Origin: Streptomyces europaeiscabiei
GTDB lineage: Bacteria; Actinomycetota; Actinomycetes; Streptomycetales; Streptomycetaceae
DNA: 64,000 nt
Direction: 5' to 3'
NCBI RefSeq assembly: GCF_036346855.1
Contig: NZ_CP107841.1
Coordinates: 3,972,001-4,036,000 of the forward strand
The notes under the pieces are model-generated. The model made no database searches. It had not been told where the DNA came from and was given only the letters and a program-made list of their open reading frames with translations. The position numbers were made by a program, and so were the translations under genes. Of this stretch, positions 43,392 through 52,668 are shown one piece after another; within the stretch, counting starts at the first letter, position 1, and each line of letters begins with the position of its first letter.

Positions 43392-43979
43392 ATGCGCCGC
43401 GCCTTGATCGTCGTTGATGTACAGAACGACTTCTGCGAGGGGGGCAGCCTCGCGGTGGCCGGCGGTGCCGATGTGGCCGCCGCCGTCACCGAGCTGATCG
43501 GCCAGGCGGCCGGCCCCGGCTACCAGCACGTGGTGGCCACCCGCGACCACCACATCGCGCCCGGTGGCCACTTCTCCGACAATCCCGACTACGTCCACTC
43601 CTGGCCCGCCCACTGTGTCGCCGGGACGGAGGGGGTCGGGTTCCACCCCAACTTCGCGCCCGTGATCGCCTCCGGTGCGGTCGACGCGGTCTTCGACAAG
43701 GGGGCGTACTCCGCGGCGTACAGCGGTTTCGAGGGCGCCGACGAGAACGGCGTGACCCTCGCGGACTGGCTCCGCGCCCGCGACATCACCGAGATCGACG
43801 TCGTCGGCATCGCCACGGACCACTGTGTACGGGCCACCGCCCTGGACGCCGCGAGGGAGGGCTTCCGCACCCAGGTGCTGCTGGACCTCACCGCCGGGGT
43901 GTCCGAGGAGACGACGGAACGGGCCCTGGAGGAGCTGCGGGAGGCGGGCGTCGAGCTGTCGGGCAAGCCGGTGGTCTAG
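43392..43979 (+). CDS. pncA: Nicotinamidase (isochorismatase-like family)
   Basis: A 195-aa hydrolase that turns nicotinamide into nicotinate for PncB. The catalytic triad is Asp9 (VVDVQNDFC), Lys103 (FDKGAYSAAYSGF) and Cys145 (GIATDHCVRATA); the metal site includes Asp52 and His54 in RDHHIAPGGHF. AAGGA precedes the ATG. Together with pncB it closes the nicotinamide salvage route. Confidence 0.95.
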   Translation: MRRALIVVDVQNDFCEGGSLAVAGGADVAAAVTELIGQAAGPGYQHVVATRDHHIAPGGHFSDNPDYVHSWPAHCVAGTEGVGFHPNFAPVIASGAVDAVFDKGAYSAAYSGFEGADENGVTLADWLRARDITEIDVVGIATDHCVRATALDAAREGFRTQVLLDLTAGVSEETTERALEELREAGVELSGKPVV

Positions 43980-43996
43980 CTCAGGTCCGATTCGGG

Positions 43997-45427
43997 CTAG
44001 CTCTCCAGAATCCCCAGCTCGTTCAGCAGCCCGGCCACGATCACCGCGACCACCACGAGCGCCACGGCCACGGCGATGATCTTCAGCTGGCGCTCCGTAC
44101 CGCCGGGCCGGGGGTTCGACCGGCCCAGCGGAGGGTGCGAGGCCCCGGCCCGAGCATCGTCCTGAGGTCGTCCGGCGGCAGACATCGTCGGCGGCACCGC
44201 GAGCCCCGTCGGCGACGGAGCGAAGGCGACCGGTTCGGGGACCTGCCGCAGGCCCGACGGGGCCGCTTCGGGGACCTGCCGCAGACCCGACGGGGCCGCT
44301 TCAGGGACTCCCCGCAGACCCGATGAGGCCGCTTCAGGGACTCCCCGCAGACCCGATGAGGCCGCTTCAGGGACTCCCCGCAGACCCGATGAGGCCGCTT
44401 CGTAGGTCTCCTGCGGATCCGCCGCCCCCGGCTCGTAGGGCAGGCGCGGATCCCGTGCGGCCGGTTCCTGAGGCTGTCCGTCCTTCGCGGTCGGCCGGTA
44501 CGACGGCGGTGCGGGTGGGAGGGACGCGACCAGGTGCTGCGACATGCACTCAGCCACCGGGGACGCCACCGGAGCCGGTTGCCACCAGTCCTCGCCACGG
44601 GTCAGCGTCGTACCCTCGGCCGCGGCGATCCGGTGACACTCCTCGATGATCTCGGAGAGCGCGGCCCGGTCCGTCGGTTCCTTGGCCAGGCAGCGCGCGA
44701 TCAACGGGCGCAGTGGCTCGGGGCACTCGGCCAGATCCGGCTCCTGGGCCACGATCCGGTACAGCAGCGCGTGTCCGCCGCCCTCGCCGAACGGATGCCC
44801 GCCGGTCGACGCGAAATGCGCCAGGAGGCCGAGCGCGAAGACGTCGAGTGCCGAAGTCACGGGTTTGCCCTCGGCCTGCTCCGGAGACATGTACGCGGGC
44901 GTGCCCAGGCGCATGTCGGTGCCGGTCAGCGCCGTCGCGTCGGTGGACCGGGCGATGCCGAAGTCGATGACACGGGGACCGTCCGCGGCGAGCAGTACGT
45001 TCGTCGGCTTCAGGTCGCGGTGCACCACGTCGACCGCGTGGATGGCCTGGAGTGCCTCGGCCACGCCCGCGGTCAACAGCAGCACGGTCCGTAGGGACAG
45101 CGGCCCGTGTTCGAACACGGCGCGCGCCAGCGAGGGCCCGGGGACATATGCGCTGGCCAACCACGGTTGCGGTCCCTCGGTGCTGCTGTCGAGCACCGCC
45201 GCGGTGTACGCCCCCTGCACCCGGCGTGCCGCCTGCACCTCGCGCGCGAAGCGGCGCAGGAACTCGGGGTCCTGTGCGAACTCCTGCCGGATCACCTTCA
45301 GCGCGACGGGCTGGCCGCCTCGGCTGTGGGAGAGGTAGACACTACCCATCCCGCCCTCACCCAGCTTTCCGCGCAGCACATATCCCGATATCTCAGCCGG
45401 ATCCGCCAGCCCCAGAGGCTCGACCAT
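43997..45427 (-). CDS. Membrane-bound serine/threonine protein kinase (Hanks type)
   Basis: A 476-aa protein. The kinase domain (16-275) has the Gly loop LGEGGMGSVYLS (22-33), Lys44 in VALKVI, HRDLKPTN with Asp138, and DFGIA with Asp155; all catalytic residues are present. The juxtamembrane region includes five 11-residue repeats (EAASSGLRGVP x3, then EAAPSGLRQVP x2). A transmembrane helix near the end (IIAVAVALVVVAVIVAGLL) leaves only a few residues outside, so no extracellular sensor domain exists. The start is placed at ATG 45427; a longer form from an upstream GTG is possible. Confidence 0.9.
   Translation of the reverse strand: MVEPLGLADPAEISGYVLRGKLGEGGMGSVYLSHSRGGQPVALKVIRQEFAQDPEFLRRFAREVQAARRVQGAYTAAVLDSSTEGPQPWLASAYVPGPSLARAVFEHGPLSLRTVLLLTAGVAEALQAIHAVDVVHRDLKPTNVLLAADGPRVIDFGIARSTDATALTGTDMRLGTPAYMSPEQAEGKPVTSALDVFALGLLAHFASTGGHPFGEGGGHALLYRIVAQEPDLAECPEPLRPLIARCLAKEPTDRAALSEIIEECHRIAAAEGTTLTRGEDWWQPAPVASPVAECMSQHLVASLPPAPPSYRPTAKDGQPQEPAARDPRLPYEPGAADPQETYEAASSGLRGVPEAASSGLRGVPEAASSGLRGVPEAAPSGLRQVPEAAPSGLRQVPEPVAFAPSPTGLAVPPTMSAAGRPQDDARAGASHPPLGRSNPRPGGTERQLKIIAVAVALVVVAVIVAGLLNELGILES
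44235..44405. repeat. 33-bp in-frame tandem repeat in the kinase gene
   Basis: Five head-to-tail 33-bp units encode the EAA(S/P)SGLR(G/Q)VP repeats. The last three copies are nearly identical at DNA level, indicating recent expansion. Confidence 0.92.
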
Positions 45428-45578
45428 GTGAAGTTCGTGCCCGCCTTCCCGATTCCCGACCTCGATCAAGGTCGGCGGCCAGGCTATGGGAATCCGTGAT
45501 GCGCGATGGGCGGTTTCGAACAAAGGGGTTCCGGGCAGAGGTGGTTCTCAGCCGCGTCGGCCTGTGGCGGGCCAGGAG

Positions 45579-46094
45579 TCACACGCTTACCTTCGGCCGC
45601 CTCAGCAGCGCTCTGATCGGATGCCACAGCTCCGGGGTCGTCGCAGCCGGGCAAGCGGGGGACCCTCGCCATATGAGGCCGTCGGGGTGGTGCAGCACGG
45701 CCGTGATCTCGTCCGGGGTCGGGGGCGCCGCGTTGCCGCGGAGGTAGATCGCCCGCATGCCCAGGTTGCGGAGCCGGGTGAGGGCCCGGGCACGGTTCGC
45801 GGCGAGGACGAGGACGCGTACGGCCCCGTCGCCCGGCACAGCCCCGGCCGGCACGCCTGACATGGCCCCGGCCGGAACGCCGAACACCGTCCCGGACACC
45901 GCCGGAGCTGCGGACACAGCCCCGGACAGAGCCTTGCCCGCGACTACGGTCCCGGCGCCGGCCACGGCCCCGACCGCGCCTGGGGACCCGGCCACGGGCA
46001 GCACACCCCCCGCGCCCCGTGCCGGCGTTCCCGGCAGGTTGAGCGCGACGACGACATTGCCGTCCGGCAGCTTGCAGAAACCTCCTGCGGCCAT
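45579..46094 (-). CDS. Hypothetical protein with Ala/Gly/Val-rich insert
   Basis: A 171-aa protein. The N-terminus FCKLPDGNVVVALNLPG and the C-terminal 75 residues (RVLVLAANRARALTRLRNLGMRAIYLRGN, then PPTPDEITAVLHHPDGLIWR) look like a compact alpha/beta domain that is probably conserved. The middle (about 25-95) is a low-complexity Gly/Ala/Val/Pro stretch with near-repeats such as GVPAGA. No known family is recognised. It is upstream of nothing on its strand before the kinase. Confidence 0.65.
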   Translation of the reverse strand: MAAGGFCKLPDGNVVVALNLPGTPARGAGGVLPVAGSPGAVGAVAGAGTVVAGKALSGAVSAAPAVSGTVFGVPAGAMSGVPAGAVPGDGAVRVLVLAANRARALTRLRNLGMRAIYLRGNAAPPTPDEITAVLHHPDGLIWRGSPACPAATTPELWHPIRALLRRPKVSV

Positions 46095-46158
46095 GCAGGT
46101 CACACCCCCGTGAGCGTCAGTGTCAATAAGAAGACCACAGCACGCACCTAAACACGTC

Positions 46159-46189
46159 CGGCCGCGACCCGCCAAGGGGGTCACGGCCG
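46159..46189 (-). terminator. Hairpin after the M6 protease gene
   Basis: A 12-bp stem with one mismatch (CGGCCGCGACCC, 46159-46170, with 46178-46189) and 7-nt loop follows the protease stop by 28 nt. Confidence 0.65.
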
Positions 46190-46217
46190 AACATGCTCTG
46201 ACCTGCGGAAATACGAA

Positions 46218-48572
46218 CTACTTCACCGCGGGGCCAACCTTGACCGACATCGTGGAGCCGTCCGCGGCCTCCTTGACGATCTCGATCTTGGTGTTGGTGT
46301 CAGTGATCTTGACACCGGCGAGCGGGGTGGCCGCGTCGTAGTAGGTGTTGGTCCGGTCGTTGAACACGGACACACCCGCCGACGACGGGATCGTCGTCAG
46401 GACGTCGGCCTTGTGCAGCTTCAGACCGTCCGTGCGGTAGAGGCTGAACGGCGAGTCGTAGGACTGGATCCGGCTGCGCATCGCCGTGCCGTCGGCCCAC
46501 TTCAGGGCCGCCGGGTGGGAGTCGACCGGCAGGACCAGACCAGTGCCCGGGTGGACGCTGGTGTTGTTGTCCGCCTGCGAGGTGTCCCACTTCCAGATCA
46601 ACAGACCGTTCTGGTACGGGAAGTGCTCCACCCAGTCCGGACGCGTGGTCGAGAAGCCGAAGTTGTACGGGCCGACCTTCAGAGTCTCGTCGTACGACAC
46701 GTACTGGCGGTTCTCGGCGATGTAGTACTGCGCGTAGTCGTCCGTGATCGACGCGCCCACGCGCGAGAAGCCCTTGGCAGTCCAGGCGGCGTCCGCGCTC
46801 TCCGCGTTGTCCGAGAAGAGGACGGAACCGTCGGCGGTCACGGCGATCGAGTCGGCCGCGAAGCCCTTCGGGGCCACGCCGCCGTCCGTCGCGTAACGGA
46901 AGCGGAGGTCGAACTTCTTGCCCGCGTAGGCGTTCAGGGAGTACGACAGCTTCTTGTACGTGGCGGAGGAACCGGTCAGCGCGGGCTTGCCGCTGGCGTC
47001 GCGCGGGATCGCCGCGCCGTCCACCGTGCCGTCGATCGTGGTCCAGTTGGCGCCGCCGTCGGTCGACACCTCGGTGTAGAGGTAGTCGAACTCGGCCTCG
47101 ATGTCGTACCAGCCGTCGAGGGTGAGCGCAGCGGACGACTTGCCCGTGAGGTCCACGGAACGGGTCAGCGTGTTGGAGAGGTTGTCACCGCTGCCGCTCC
47201 ACCACTGGGTCGAGCCCTGCGCCGGCTCGACGATCTCGGTGGCGACCTTCTTCTTGGGCAGCTCGACCACGAGGGCCTGCTTGTCCTTGCTGTTGTACTC
47301 CGCGACCCCGAGCTTGTGCCGCGACTTCGTCGCCGCCTTCGCCGTGTCGTAGTCGAGCCAGCCGAGCTGCAGCTTGTCCCAGGCGGTCATGTCGCCGGGC
47401 AGGTCGCCGATGGCGTCCTTGCCGGTGCCGAGCCAGGAACCGGACGACATCAGCGTCCAGAAGCCGGTGGAGTTGTCACCGCCCGCGGTGTCGTAGTGGT
47501 CCGGCAGACCGAGGTCGTGACCGTACTCGTGGGCGTAGACACCGAGTCCGCCGTTCTCCGGCTGGACGGTGTAGTCGCCGACCCAGATGCCGGTGTCGCC
47601 GATCTTGGCGCCGCCGAGCTTGTTGTCGGCCGGGCCCGTCGCGCCCGCGTTGGTGCCGAACGCGTACCAGCGGTGGGCCCAGATGGCGTCCGTGCCCTGC
47701 GCGCCGCCGCCGGCGGACTCGTCCTCACCGGCGTGCACGACCTGGAAGTGGTCGATGTAGCCGTCGGGCTCGTTGAAGTCGCCGTCGCCGTCGAAGTCGT
47801 AGCGGTCCCACTGGTCGAACTCGGCCACGTCCGCCTTGATCTCGGCGTCGGTGCGCCCCGCTGCCTTCTGCTGGGCGACCCAGGACGTGACACCGTCGCT
47901 GACGATGTTCCACACGCTGGAGCAGTTGGTCTGACCGCAGGCGTTGTTGCCGTAGCGGGCCTCGTTGTAGGGGACCTTGACCCAGTCGGAGACCTCGCCC
48001 TCGACCGAGTAGCGGCCCGAGGACTGCTTCTCGTAGTACTTCTTGACCGACTCGTCGTTCTTGCCGGTGCCGAAGTAGAGGTCCTGGAAGTACTTCTGGT
48101 CGTAGTCCGCCTGCCAGGCCGTGGAGTTGTCCTTGGCCCGGTCCGGCTCGGCGATCTGGTTGTGCAGCGGGCCGGCGGTGCCGCCGTAGCGGCTGTCGAT
48201 CTGGTCGCCGAACTCGACGAGGATCGTGAAGATCTTGTCGGTCTTCTCGCGGCCGAGCTCGACGTACTTGCTCTTGCCCTTCTTGCTGTCCAGCTTCACG
48301 ACCTGCGAGCCGTCACGGTCCTTGACCGTGGCGTCGCCGGATATGACCTGCTGCAGGGCCTCCTCGCGCTGGGCCTCCTGAGTTTTGCTCAGGGGGCCGT
48401 CGAGGTTGTGCTCGTCGGCGTGCTCGTGGTCCGCCGGGTCGTGCCGGTCCACGGACGCCGCCGGTGTGGCGTCCGCTGCCTGCGCCACCGTGAGGGCCGA
48501 CATGGTCGCCGCCGCAGTGGCGACCGCGACACCGATGGCGGCCGCTCTGAACGTCCAGGGTCTACTGGTCAC
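46218..48572 (-). CDS. Secreted M6-family metalloprotease (immune inhibitor A-like)
   Basis: A 784-aa exported protease. The signal peptide covers residues 1-32 (cleaved near VAQAADA). A propeptide-like charged region follows. The zinc motif is HEYGHDLGLPDH near residue 347, and the downstream LMSSGSWLG supplies the Met-turn region, as in InhA peptidases. A DFDGDGDFNEPDG segment is a likely calcium loop. The C-terminal half contains beta-sandwich domains typical of InhA. The GTG at 48572 has GGGAGGA 6-7 nt upstream. It probably degrades extracellular proteins. Confidence 0.92.
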   Translation of the reverse strand: MTSRPWTFRAAAIGVAVATAAATMSALTVAQAADATPAASVDRHDPADHEHADEHNLDGPLSKTQEAQREEALQQVISGDATVKDRDGSQVVKLDSKKGKSKYVELGREKTDKIFTILVEFGDQIDSRYGGTAGPLHNQIAEPDRAKDNSTAWQADYDQKYFQDLYFGTGKNDESVKKYYEKQSSGRYSVEGEVSDWVKVPYNEARYGNNACGQTNCSSVWNIVSDGVTSWVAQQKAAGRTDAEIKADVAEFDQWDRYDFDGDGDFNEPDGYIDHFQVVHAGEDESAGGGAQGTDAIWAHRWYAFGTNAGATGPADNKLGGAKIGDTGIWVGDYTVQPENGGLGVYAHEYGHDLGLPDHYDTAGGDNSTGFWTLMSSGSWLGTGKDAIGDLPGDMTAWDKLQLGWLDYDTAKAATKSRHKLGVAEYNSKDKQALVVELPKKKVATEIVEPAQGSTQWWSGSGDNLSNTLTRSVDLTGKSSAALTLDGWYDIEAEFDYLYTEVSTDGGANWTTIDGTVDGAAIPRDASGKPALTGSSATYKKLSYSLNAYAGKKFDLRFRYATDGGVAPKGFAADSIAVTADGSVLFSDNAESADAAWTAKGFSRVGASITDDYAQYYIAENRQYVSYDETLKVGPYNFGFSTTRPDWVEHFPYQNGLLIWKWDTSQADNNTSVHPGTGLVLPVDSHPAALKWADGTAMRSRIQSYDSPFSLYRTDGLKLHKADVLTTIPSSAGVSVFNDRTNTYYDAATPLAGVKITDTNTKIEIVKEAADGSTMSVKVGPAVK

Positions 48573-49038
48573 TTGAGGTCCTCCCCCGCGTCCGTTCGCG
48601 CGGACGGGGATGGTCCTGTGTGGAGGAATCCGCGCGCGGTATACGCGTGTAGTCAAGTGACGTCATTCGATCGGAGTTTCGAGATAAAAGACAGATCTTG
48701 ACTTGAACAGGTCAAGTGCATTAATAGGCGTCTACAGGAAGCGCTTGTTCGTTATGCGGACGTTATGTGTATCGCTCACATGTCCCTCGAACCGGCGCGC
48801 ATGCGCGGCCCGTTGCCGAACCCCATGAATCCGTGCGCCCCCTGTGCACCCGGCACCGTGCGTCAGGTCACGCTTACCCGTCGTTCCACTCGGGCACCCT
48901 GGCGAATAGAGTCGATTGGCGGAGCGCCGGACGTCGGTGAAAGCCAGCCGACGGCACTGCTTCACCTTTGATTCGTATCCGCAACCTCCCCTTCATCGTG
49001 AGAGGCACGGGGAGACCCCACCCGAGGACACGATTGCC
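48573..49038. other. Divergent intergenic region
   Basis: A 466-bp gap between the M6 protease and a small membrane protein. It is AT-richer than its surroundings between 48650 and 48770. It contains a palindrome and a promoter-like motif, listed separately. No further gene is seen. Confidence 0.5.
48698..48727. promoter_or_regulatory. Palindrome and candidate promoter upstream of the M6 protease
   Basis: ACTTGAACAGGTCAAGT (48701-48717) is a 6-bp-arm inverted repeat; a related TAGTCAAGTGACGTC lies at about 48651. On the plus strand TTGACT and TAATAG are 18 nt apart around it. The site could bind a regulator controlling the protease. This is inference only. Confidence 0.35.
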
Positions 49039-49329
49039 ATGCCTCGTCCGACGACCGCACAGCTCGCCTACGGCTCCTGCACCGTGATCTTGTCCACCCT
49101 CGCCATGCTGCTGCTGTCACAGACGAGTTCCGGCGCGGGCATCGCGGTGATCGCCCTCTCCGCCCTGGCCCTGGGCCTGCTCGTCGCGCTGACCGTGCCG
49201 CTGCCCAAGCCCGCGCCCGGCGCCGCCGCGCGCCGCCCCCGCGCATCCGTCGTCGCCGCGGCCCCGGCCCCGGCGGCCGTGGAGTCCCCGATGGTCCGGG
49301 AACCGGTGCACGAGTCCACGGGCTCCTGA
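49039..49329 (+). CDS. Small membrane protein
   Basis: A 96-aa protein with two transmembrane helices (about 12-28 and 33-52) followed by a Pro/Ala/Arg-rich tail. CGAGGA lies upstream of the ATG at 49039. I do not recognise a family. Confidence 0.6.
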   Translation: MPRPTTAQLAYGSCTVILSTLAMLLLSQTSSGAGIAVIALSALALGLLVALTVPLPKPAPGAAARRPRASVVAAAPAPAAVESPMVREPVHESTGS

Positions 49330-49394
49330 ACCGGCACTCGGTGACAGCTTGCTGAAACGCTTCGGCGGGCCCGGGGACCAAGATCCCGGACCCG

Positions 49395-49482
49395 CCGTCG
49401 CCGTGCCGCCCGCCGTCGCCGTGTCACCGCCGTCGCCGTGTCACCGCCGTCGCCGTGCCGCCCGCCGTCGCCGTGTCGGCGC
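49395..49482. repeat. CGCCGTCGCCGTG-type tandem repeat
   Basis: About five units of 15-17 bp built on CGCCGTCGCCGTGTCAC or its CCGCC variant lie between the ends of the small membrane gene and the RDD gene. Confidence 0.85.
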
Positions 49483-49503
49483 GCGCGCTGCAGGCGCCTC
49501 CGC

Positions 49504-50196
49504 TCAACCGGTGCTGACCACCACCGTCTTCGCCGCCTTGTCGTGCAGACCCTGCTTGTAGGGCTTGTCGAAGAAGCTCCAGCCGCCGGCGATCGCCGTC
49601 CAGATACAGGCGCAGCAGAAGGCGAAGGGGATCCACAGCACGGCCGCGCGGATCAGCGCGGTCTGTGTGGAGGGCGTGGAGCCGTCGTTGAGGTTCGCCA
49701 CCCGCAGCTTGAACAGCTTCTTGCCGAGGGTCTGGCCGTTCCTGACGGTGAAGAACGTGTCGTACGCGATGTAGAGGATCGCGGCGAGCGCCTCCTGGGC
49801 CAGGGACTTGCCGAACTCGAAGTCGTCCGAGTCCACCGAGTACTGGCTGATCCTGAACGCCCACGCCAGCAACCCCACCACGATCGCCACCAGGATCATG
49901 TCGAGGATCCGGGCCAGCACCCGCTTGCCGCTGTCGGCGAGCGGCGGCATGCCCGAGAGCGGGTCGTTGGGGTACTGCCCGCCTCCGTAGGGGTCACCAC
50001 CGTAGGGCGGGGGCTGACTGCCGTACGGCGGCGGCTGGCTTCCGTAGGGCGGCTGCTGGCCGCCCCCGTACGGCGGCGGCTGCTGGGGCGGGGGGTCGTA
50101 CGGAGAGCCGCCGCCCTGGTGCGGAGGGGGCTGCTTCCTGAACTGGTCGTCGTCCGGGGACTGACCGGAGCCGAAGGGCGGCGGTTCGGTACTCAT
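49504..50196 (-). CDS. RDD-family membrane protein with Pro/Gly-rich N-terminus
   Basis: A 230-aa protein. Residues 1-80 are a Pro/Gly/Tyr/Gln-rich tail with PPPYGSQ and PPPYGG repeats. Residues about 88-225 form an RDD domain with three transmembrane helices: LADSGKRVLARILDMILVAIVVGLLAW, then FFTVRNGQTLGKKLFKLRVAN and the terminal QGLHDKAAKTVVV. RDD proteins are membrane proteins of uncertain function, some linked to Na+/H+ exchange. A second RDD gene lies upstream on the same strand. Confidence 0.85.
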   Translation of the reverse strand: MSTEPPPFGSGQSPDDDQFRKQPPPHQGGGSPYDPPPQQPPPYGGGQQPPYGSQPPPYGSQPPPYGGDPYGGGQYPNDPLSGMPPLADSGKRVLARILDMILVAIVVGLLAWAFRISQYSVDSDDFEFGKSLAQEALAAILYIAYDTFFTVRNGQTLGKKLFKLRVANLNDGSTPSTQTALIRAAVLWIPFAFCCACIWTAIAGGWSFFDKPYKQGLHDKAAKTVVVSTG

Positions 50197-50289
50197 GGCC
50201 CGAGTCGACCGCGAACCCCCCGGCTCCGCATCCGGCACGGGGCCGTACGGGGTACGCGGTTCCGTACGGGCCCGTCCCGCCCGTAACCG

Positions 50290-51948
50290 CTACCTGCCCG
50301 CCACGAACGTGTGCGCCGCCTTGTCGTGCCAGCACTGGCGCCACGGCTTGTCCCACACGCACCACAGGACACCGATCACACCGATGCCGAGCAGCCCGGA
50401 GACGGTGTGGACGAGCCAGCGGCGCAGGGAACTCCCGAACGACGGGGGCTCGTGGCCCTCGATGTCCCGGACGTCGATGCCGAGCAGCCTCTTGCCGAGG
50501 GTGCGGCCCCACTTGGCGGTGGGCAGCACCTCGTAGAGGGCGCTGACGACGAACAGGACGCCGAGGACGATGCCCAGGTAGACGGAGGTCGTGCCGTCGA
50601 CCAGCCAGACGGTGACCTTCTCACCGGAGAGCTTGGCCGCGTCGATCTTCTCGTCGATGTGGTCCATCGCCTTCGTGCCGAACGGCACGGCGGCCGCGGC
50701 CGTGACGGAGCCGACGACCAGAGTGTCCACGAGCCGGGCGGCCAGCCGTCTGCCGAGGCCCGCGGGCCTGGCCTCCGACTGCCGCCGGGCGGCCGCCTGG
50801 AAGGGGTCCTCCACCACCGGCTTCCACGGCGCGACCAGCTGCTCCTCCTCGCCCCCGGCCAGCCGGTGCACCTGCTGGGCCCAGGAGGGCTGCCCACCGC
50901 CGATGCCGACGGCCATGGGAGCCTCGGCCGACTGTCGGGCGGCGGCCTGCTGGGGCAGGCCCGGTGCGGGCTGGGCGGTCTGCGGGGCGGGCACGGCCGA
51001 CTGCGACTGCGGGGCCTGCTGGGCCTGCTGGGCCTGCTGAGGGAAGGCGCCGCCGAACGGGACCTGCTGCGGCTCCGGTTGCGGCGGGCCCGGGGAGACC
51101 GGGGCGGCCGGAGCGACCGCCGCCGGAGCCGGAGCCGCCTGGGCCGTGCCGCCCGCCTGCGGACCCTGCTGCGGAGACTGCGGCCCCTGCTGGGGGCCGG
51201 ACGGTGCCGGCGGCGTCGAGGGCGTGGCGGACTGCGGGGCGAGGCCCAGTGCCTGTTGGGCGGCGACCTGGGCAGGGGTCAGGGGCGCGCCGAAAGCGGC
51301 GGGGGACGCGGGCGCGCCCCCGTCCTGCTGTCCCGCGCGCGAGGCGGACGGACCGAACGCCATGGTGCCGTCCGACTGCAGGGGGTCCACTCCCTCGGCG
51401 GACTGAGGCCGGCGGAACACCACCGTGCCCTGCGGGGCCCCTGCTTCCTCGTCGGCCGCCGGCGGGATCGTCGCCGTACCGTCCGTGCTCGCCGTGCGCC
51501 CGGGGTCGCCGCCGTCGGCGAAGCCGTCGCCCGCGTCCGCCGCGAGGGAGACCCGGGGGTCGCGCGGGTCCGCGCCGGCGGTCGAGCCCCAGGACACCCG
51601 GCGGTCCTTGTCGCCACCGAAACCGGTCTGGCGGGAGCGGTCGGCGCCCCACGCGGAGGCGGGCTCGGGGCGGATGCCGTGCAGGGCGTTGCCGGAGGCC
51701 GAGCGGGCCGCTTCGCCGTCGGGCGCCGGGTCCTCGTCGAAGAAGTGCGGGCCCGTCTCCTCCATGGCACCGGACGGGCCGGAGCCGGACGGCGGAGCGA
51801 GCGGCTCGCCGTCGGAGGGAGCCGGACGGCTCGTACCCGGAACCCAGGCCGCACCGTTCCAGTACCGGACATATCCAGGAATGGACGGGTCCGGGTAATA
51901 CCCTTCGCGGGGCCTGTCGTCGCCGGGGGCCGGGGTTGGGGCGCTCAT
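50290..51948 (-). CDS. DUF2510/RDD-family membrane protein
   Basis: A 552-aa protein. An N-terminal DUF2510 motif (REGYYPDPSIPGYVRYWNGAAWVPGT) is followed by about 350 Pro/Gln/Ala-rich, probably disordered residues (runs such as QQAQQAQQAPQSQ). The C-terminal 140 residues are an RDD domain: GLGRRLAARLVDTLVVGSVTAAAAVPFG, GRTLGKRLLGIDVRDIEG, and CWHDKAAHTFVAGR. It is a paralogue of the downstream RDD gene with a different N-terminus. The ATG at 51948 starts the DUF2510 part. Confidence 0.85.
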   Translation of the reverse strand: MSAPTPAPGDDRPREGYYPDPSIPGYVRYWNGAAWVPGTSRPAPSDGEPLAPPSGSGPSGAMEETGPHFFDEDPAPDGEAARSASGNALHGIRPEPASAWGADRSRQTGFGGDKDRRVSWGSTAGADPRDPRVSLAADAGDGFADGGDPGRTASTDGTATIPPAADEEAGAPQGTVVFRRPQSAEGVDPLQSDGTMAFGPSASRAGQQDGGAPASPAAFGAPLTPAQVAAQQALGLAPQSATPSTPPAPSGPQQGPQSPQQGPQAGGTAQAAPAPAAVAPAAPVSPGPPQPEPQQVPFGGAFPQQAQQAQQAPQSQSAVPAPQTAQPAPGLPQQAAARQSAEAPMAVGIGGGQPSWAQQVHRLAGGEEEQLVAPWKPVVEDPFQAAARRQSEARPAGLGRRLAARLVDTLVVGSVTAAAAVPFGTKAMDHIDEKIDAAKLSGEKVTVWLVDGTTSVYLGIVLGVLFVVSALYEVLPTAKWGRTLGKRLLGIDVRDIEGHEPPSFGSSLRRWLVHTVSGLLGIGVIGVLWCVWDKPWRQCWHDKAAHTFVAGR

Positions 51949-52214
51949 GTCCGTCGTCCCGTATCTGCTCGTGGGTTTGGTGGAGGGCATCCACATCTAC
52001 CAGACGCCGGCCCGTCCCATGACCGCTGCCTCCGGACCCGCCCCATTCACGCACGGATCTGCTACGGGCGAAGAGGGCCGCCGGTCACCGGGAGCCGCTC
52101 GGCGAACCCGTCGGAAAAAAGTTTCGCGAACCCGCGTAATGCTTCGGGGCCCTGGCCCCTCTCACTCGTACGGGCCCGCGCACAGGGCCCCTCTACGAGA
52201 GAGGAACGATCACC

Positions 52215-52628
52215 ATGCGGCACACCGTCGTGGAGCGCGAACTGGAGCTCGGACTCGTCCTGTCGCCCGAGCGCAGCATCCCCGTACCGGCCAAGCTCGG
52301 CTTCCGCAGCGACGACCCGTACGCCGTCCACATCACCTTCCACGTCAACTCCGACCGCCCGGTGCACTGGACGTTCGCGCGGGAACTGCTCGTGGAGGGC
52401 GTGTTCCGGCCGTGCGGGCACGGCGACGTGCGGGTGTGGCCGACGAAGGTGTCGGGCCGGAGCGCCGTACTGATGGCGCTCAGCTCGCCGGACGGGGACG
52501 CGCTGCTCGAAGCGCCGGCCGCCGCCGTGTCGGCCTGGCTGGAGCGGACCCTGCGGGTGGTGCCGCCGGGCTCGGAGTTCGACATGCTGCGCATCGACGA
52601 CGGCCTGGCCGAACTCCTCGCCCAGTGA
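52215..52628 (+). CDS. ssgG: SsgA-like sporulation and cell-division protein (SsgG-like)
   Basis: A 137-aa SALP, a family restricted to morphologically complex actinomycetes and involved in septum localisation and cell-wall steps of sporulation. Family motifs include LGFRSDDPYAVHITFHV, VHWTFARELLVEG, GDVRVWP and SSPDGDALLEAPAAAVSAWLERT. Specific assignment to SsgG rests on its neighbourhood (FAD oxidase, TPR protein, hpd, Lrp), which resembles S. coelicolor ssgG as I recall it. GAGAGAGGAA precedes the ATG. Confidence 0.88.
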   Translation: MRHTVVERELELGLVLSPERSIPVPAKLGFRSDDPYAVHITFHVNSDRPVHWTFARELLVEGVFRPCGHGDVRVWPTKVSGRSAVLMALSSPDGDALLEAPAAAVSAWLERTLRVVPPGSEFDMLRIDDGLAELLAQ

Positions 52629-52668
52629 GGCGCGTGCCTCGGAACCGAGGGAATCGGCACCGAGGGGG

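Noticed and set aside
44235..44405. 33-bp repeats considered as a CRISPR array
   Set aside because: Units are head to tail with no spacers and lie in frame inside the kinase gene.
46413..48701. A 762-codon plus-strand frame antisense to the M6 protease
   Set aside because: Its sequence is Val/Arg/Gly-rich without any motif, while the minus strand encodes a complete HEXXH protease.
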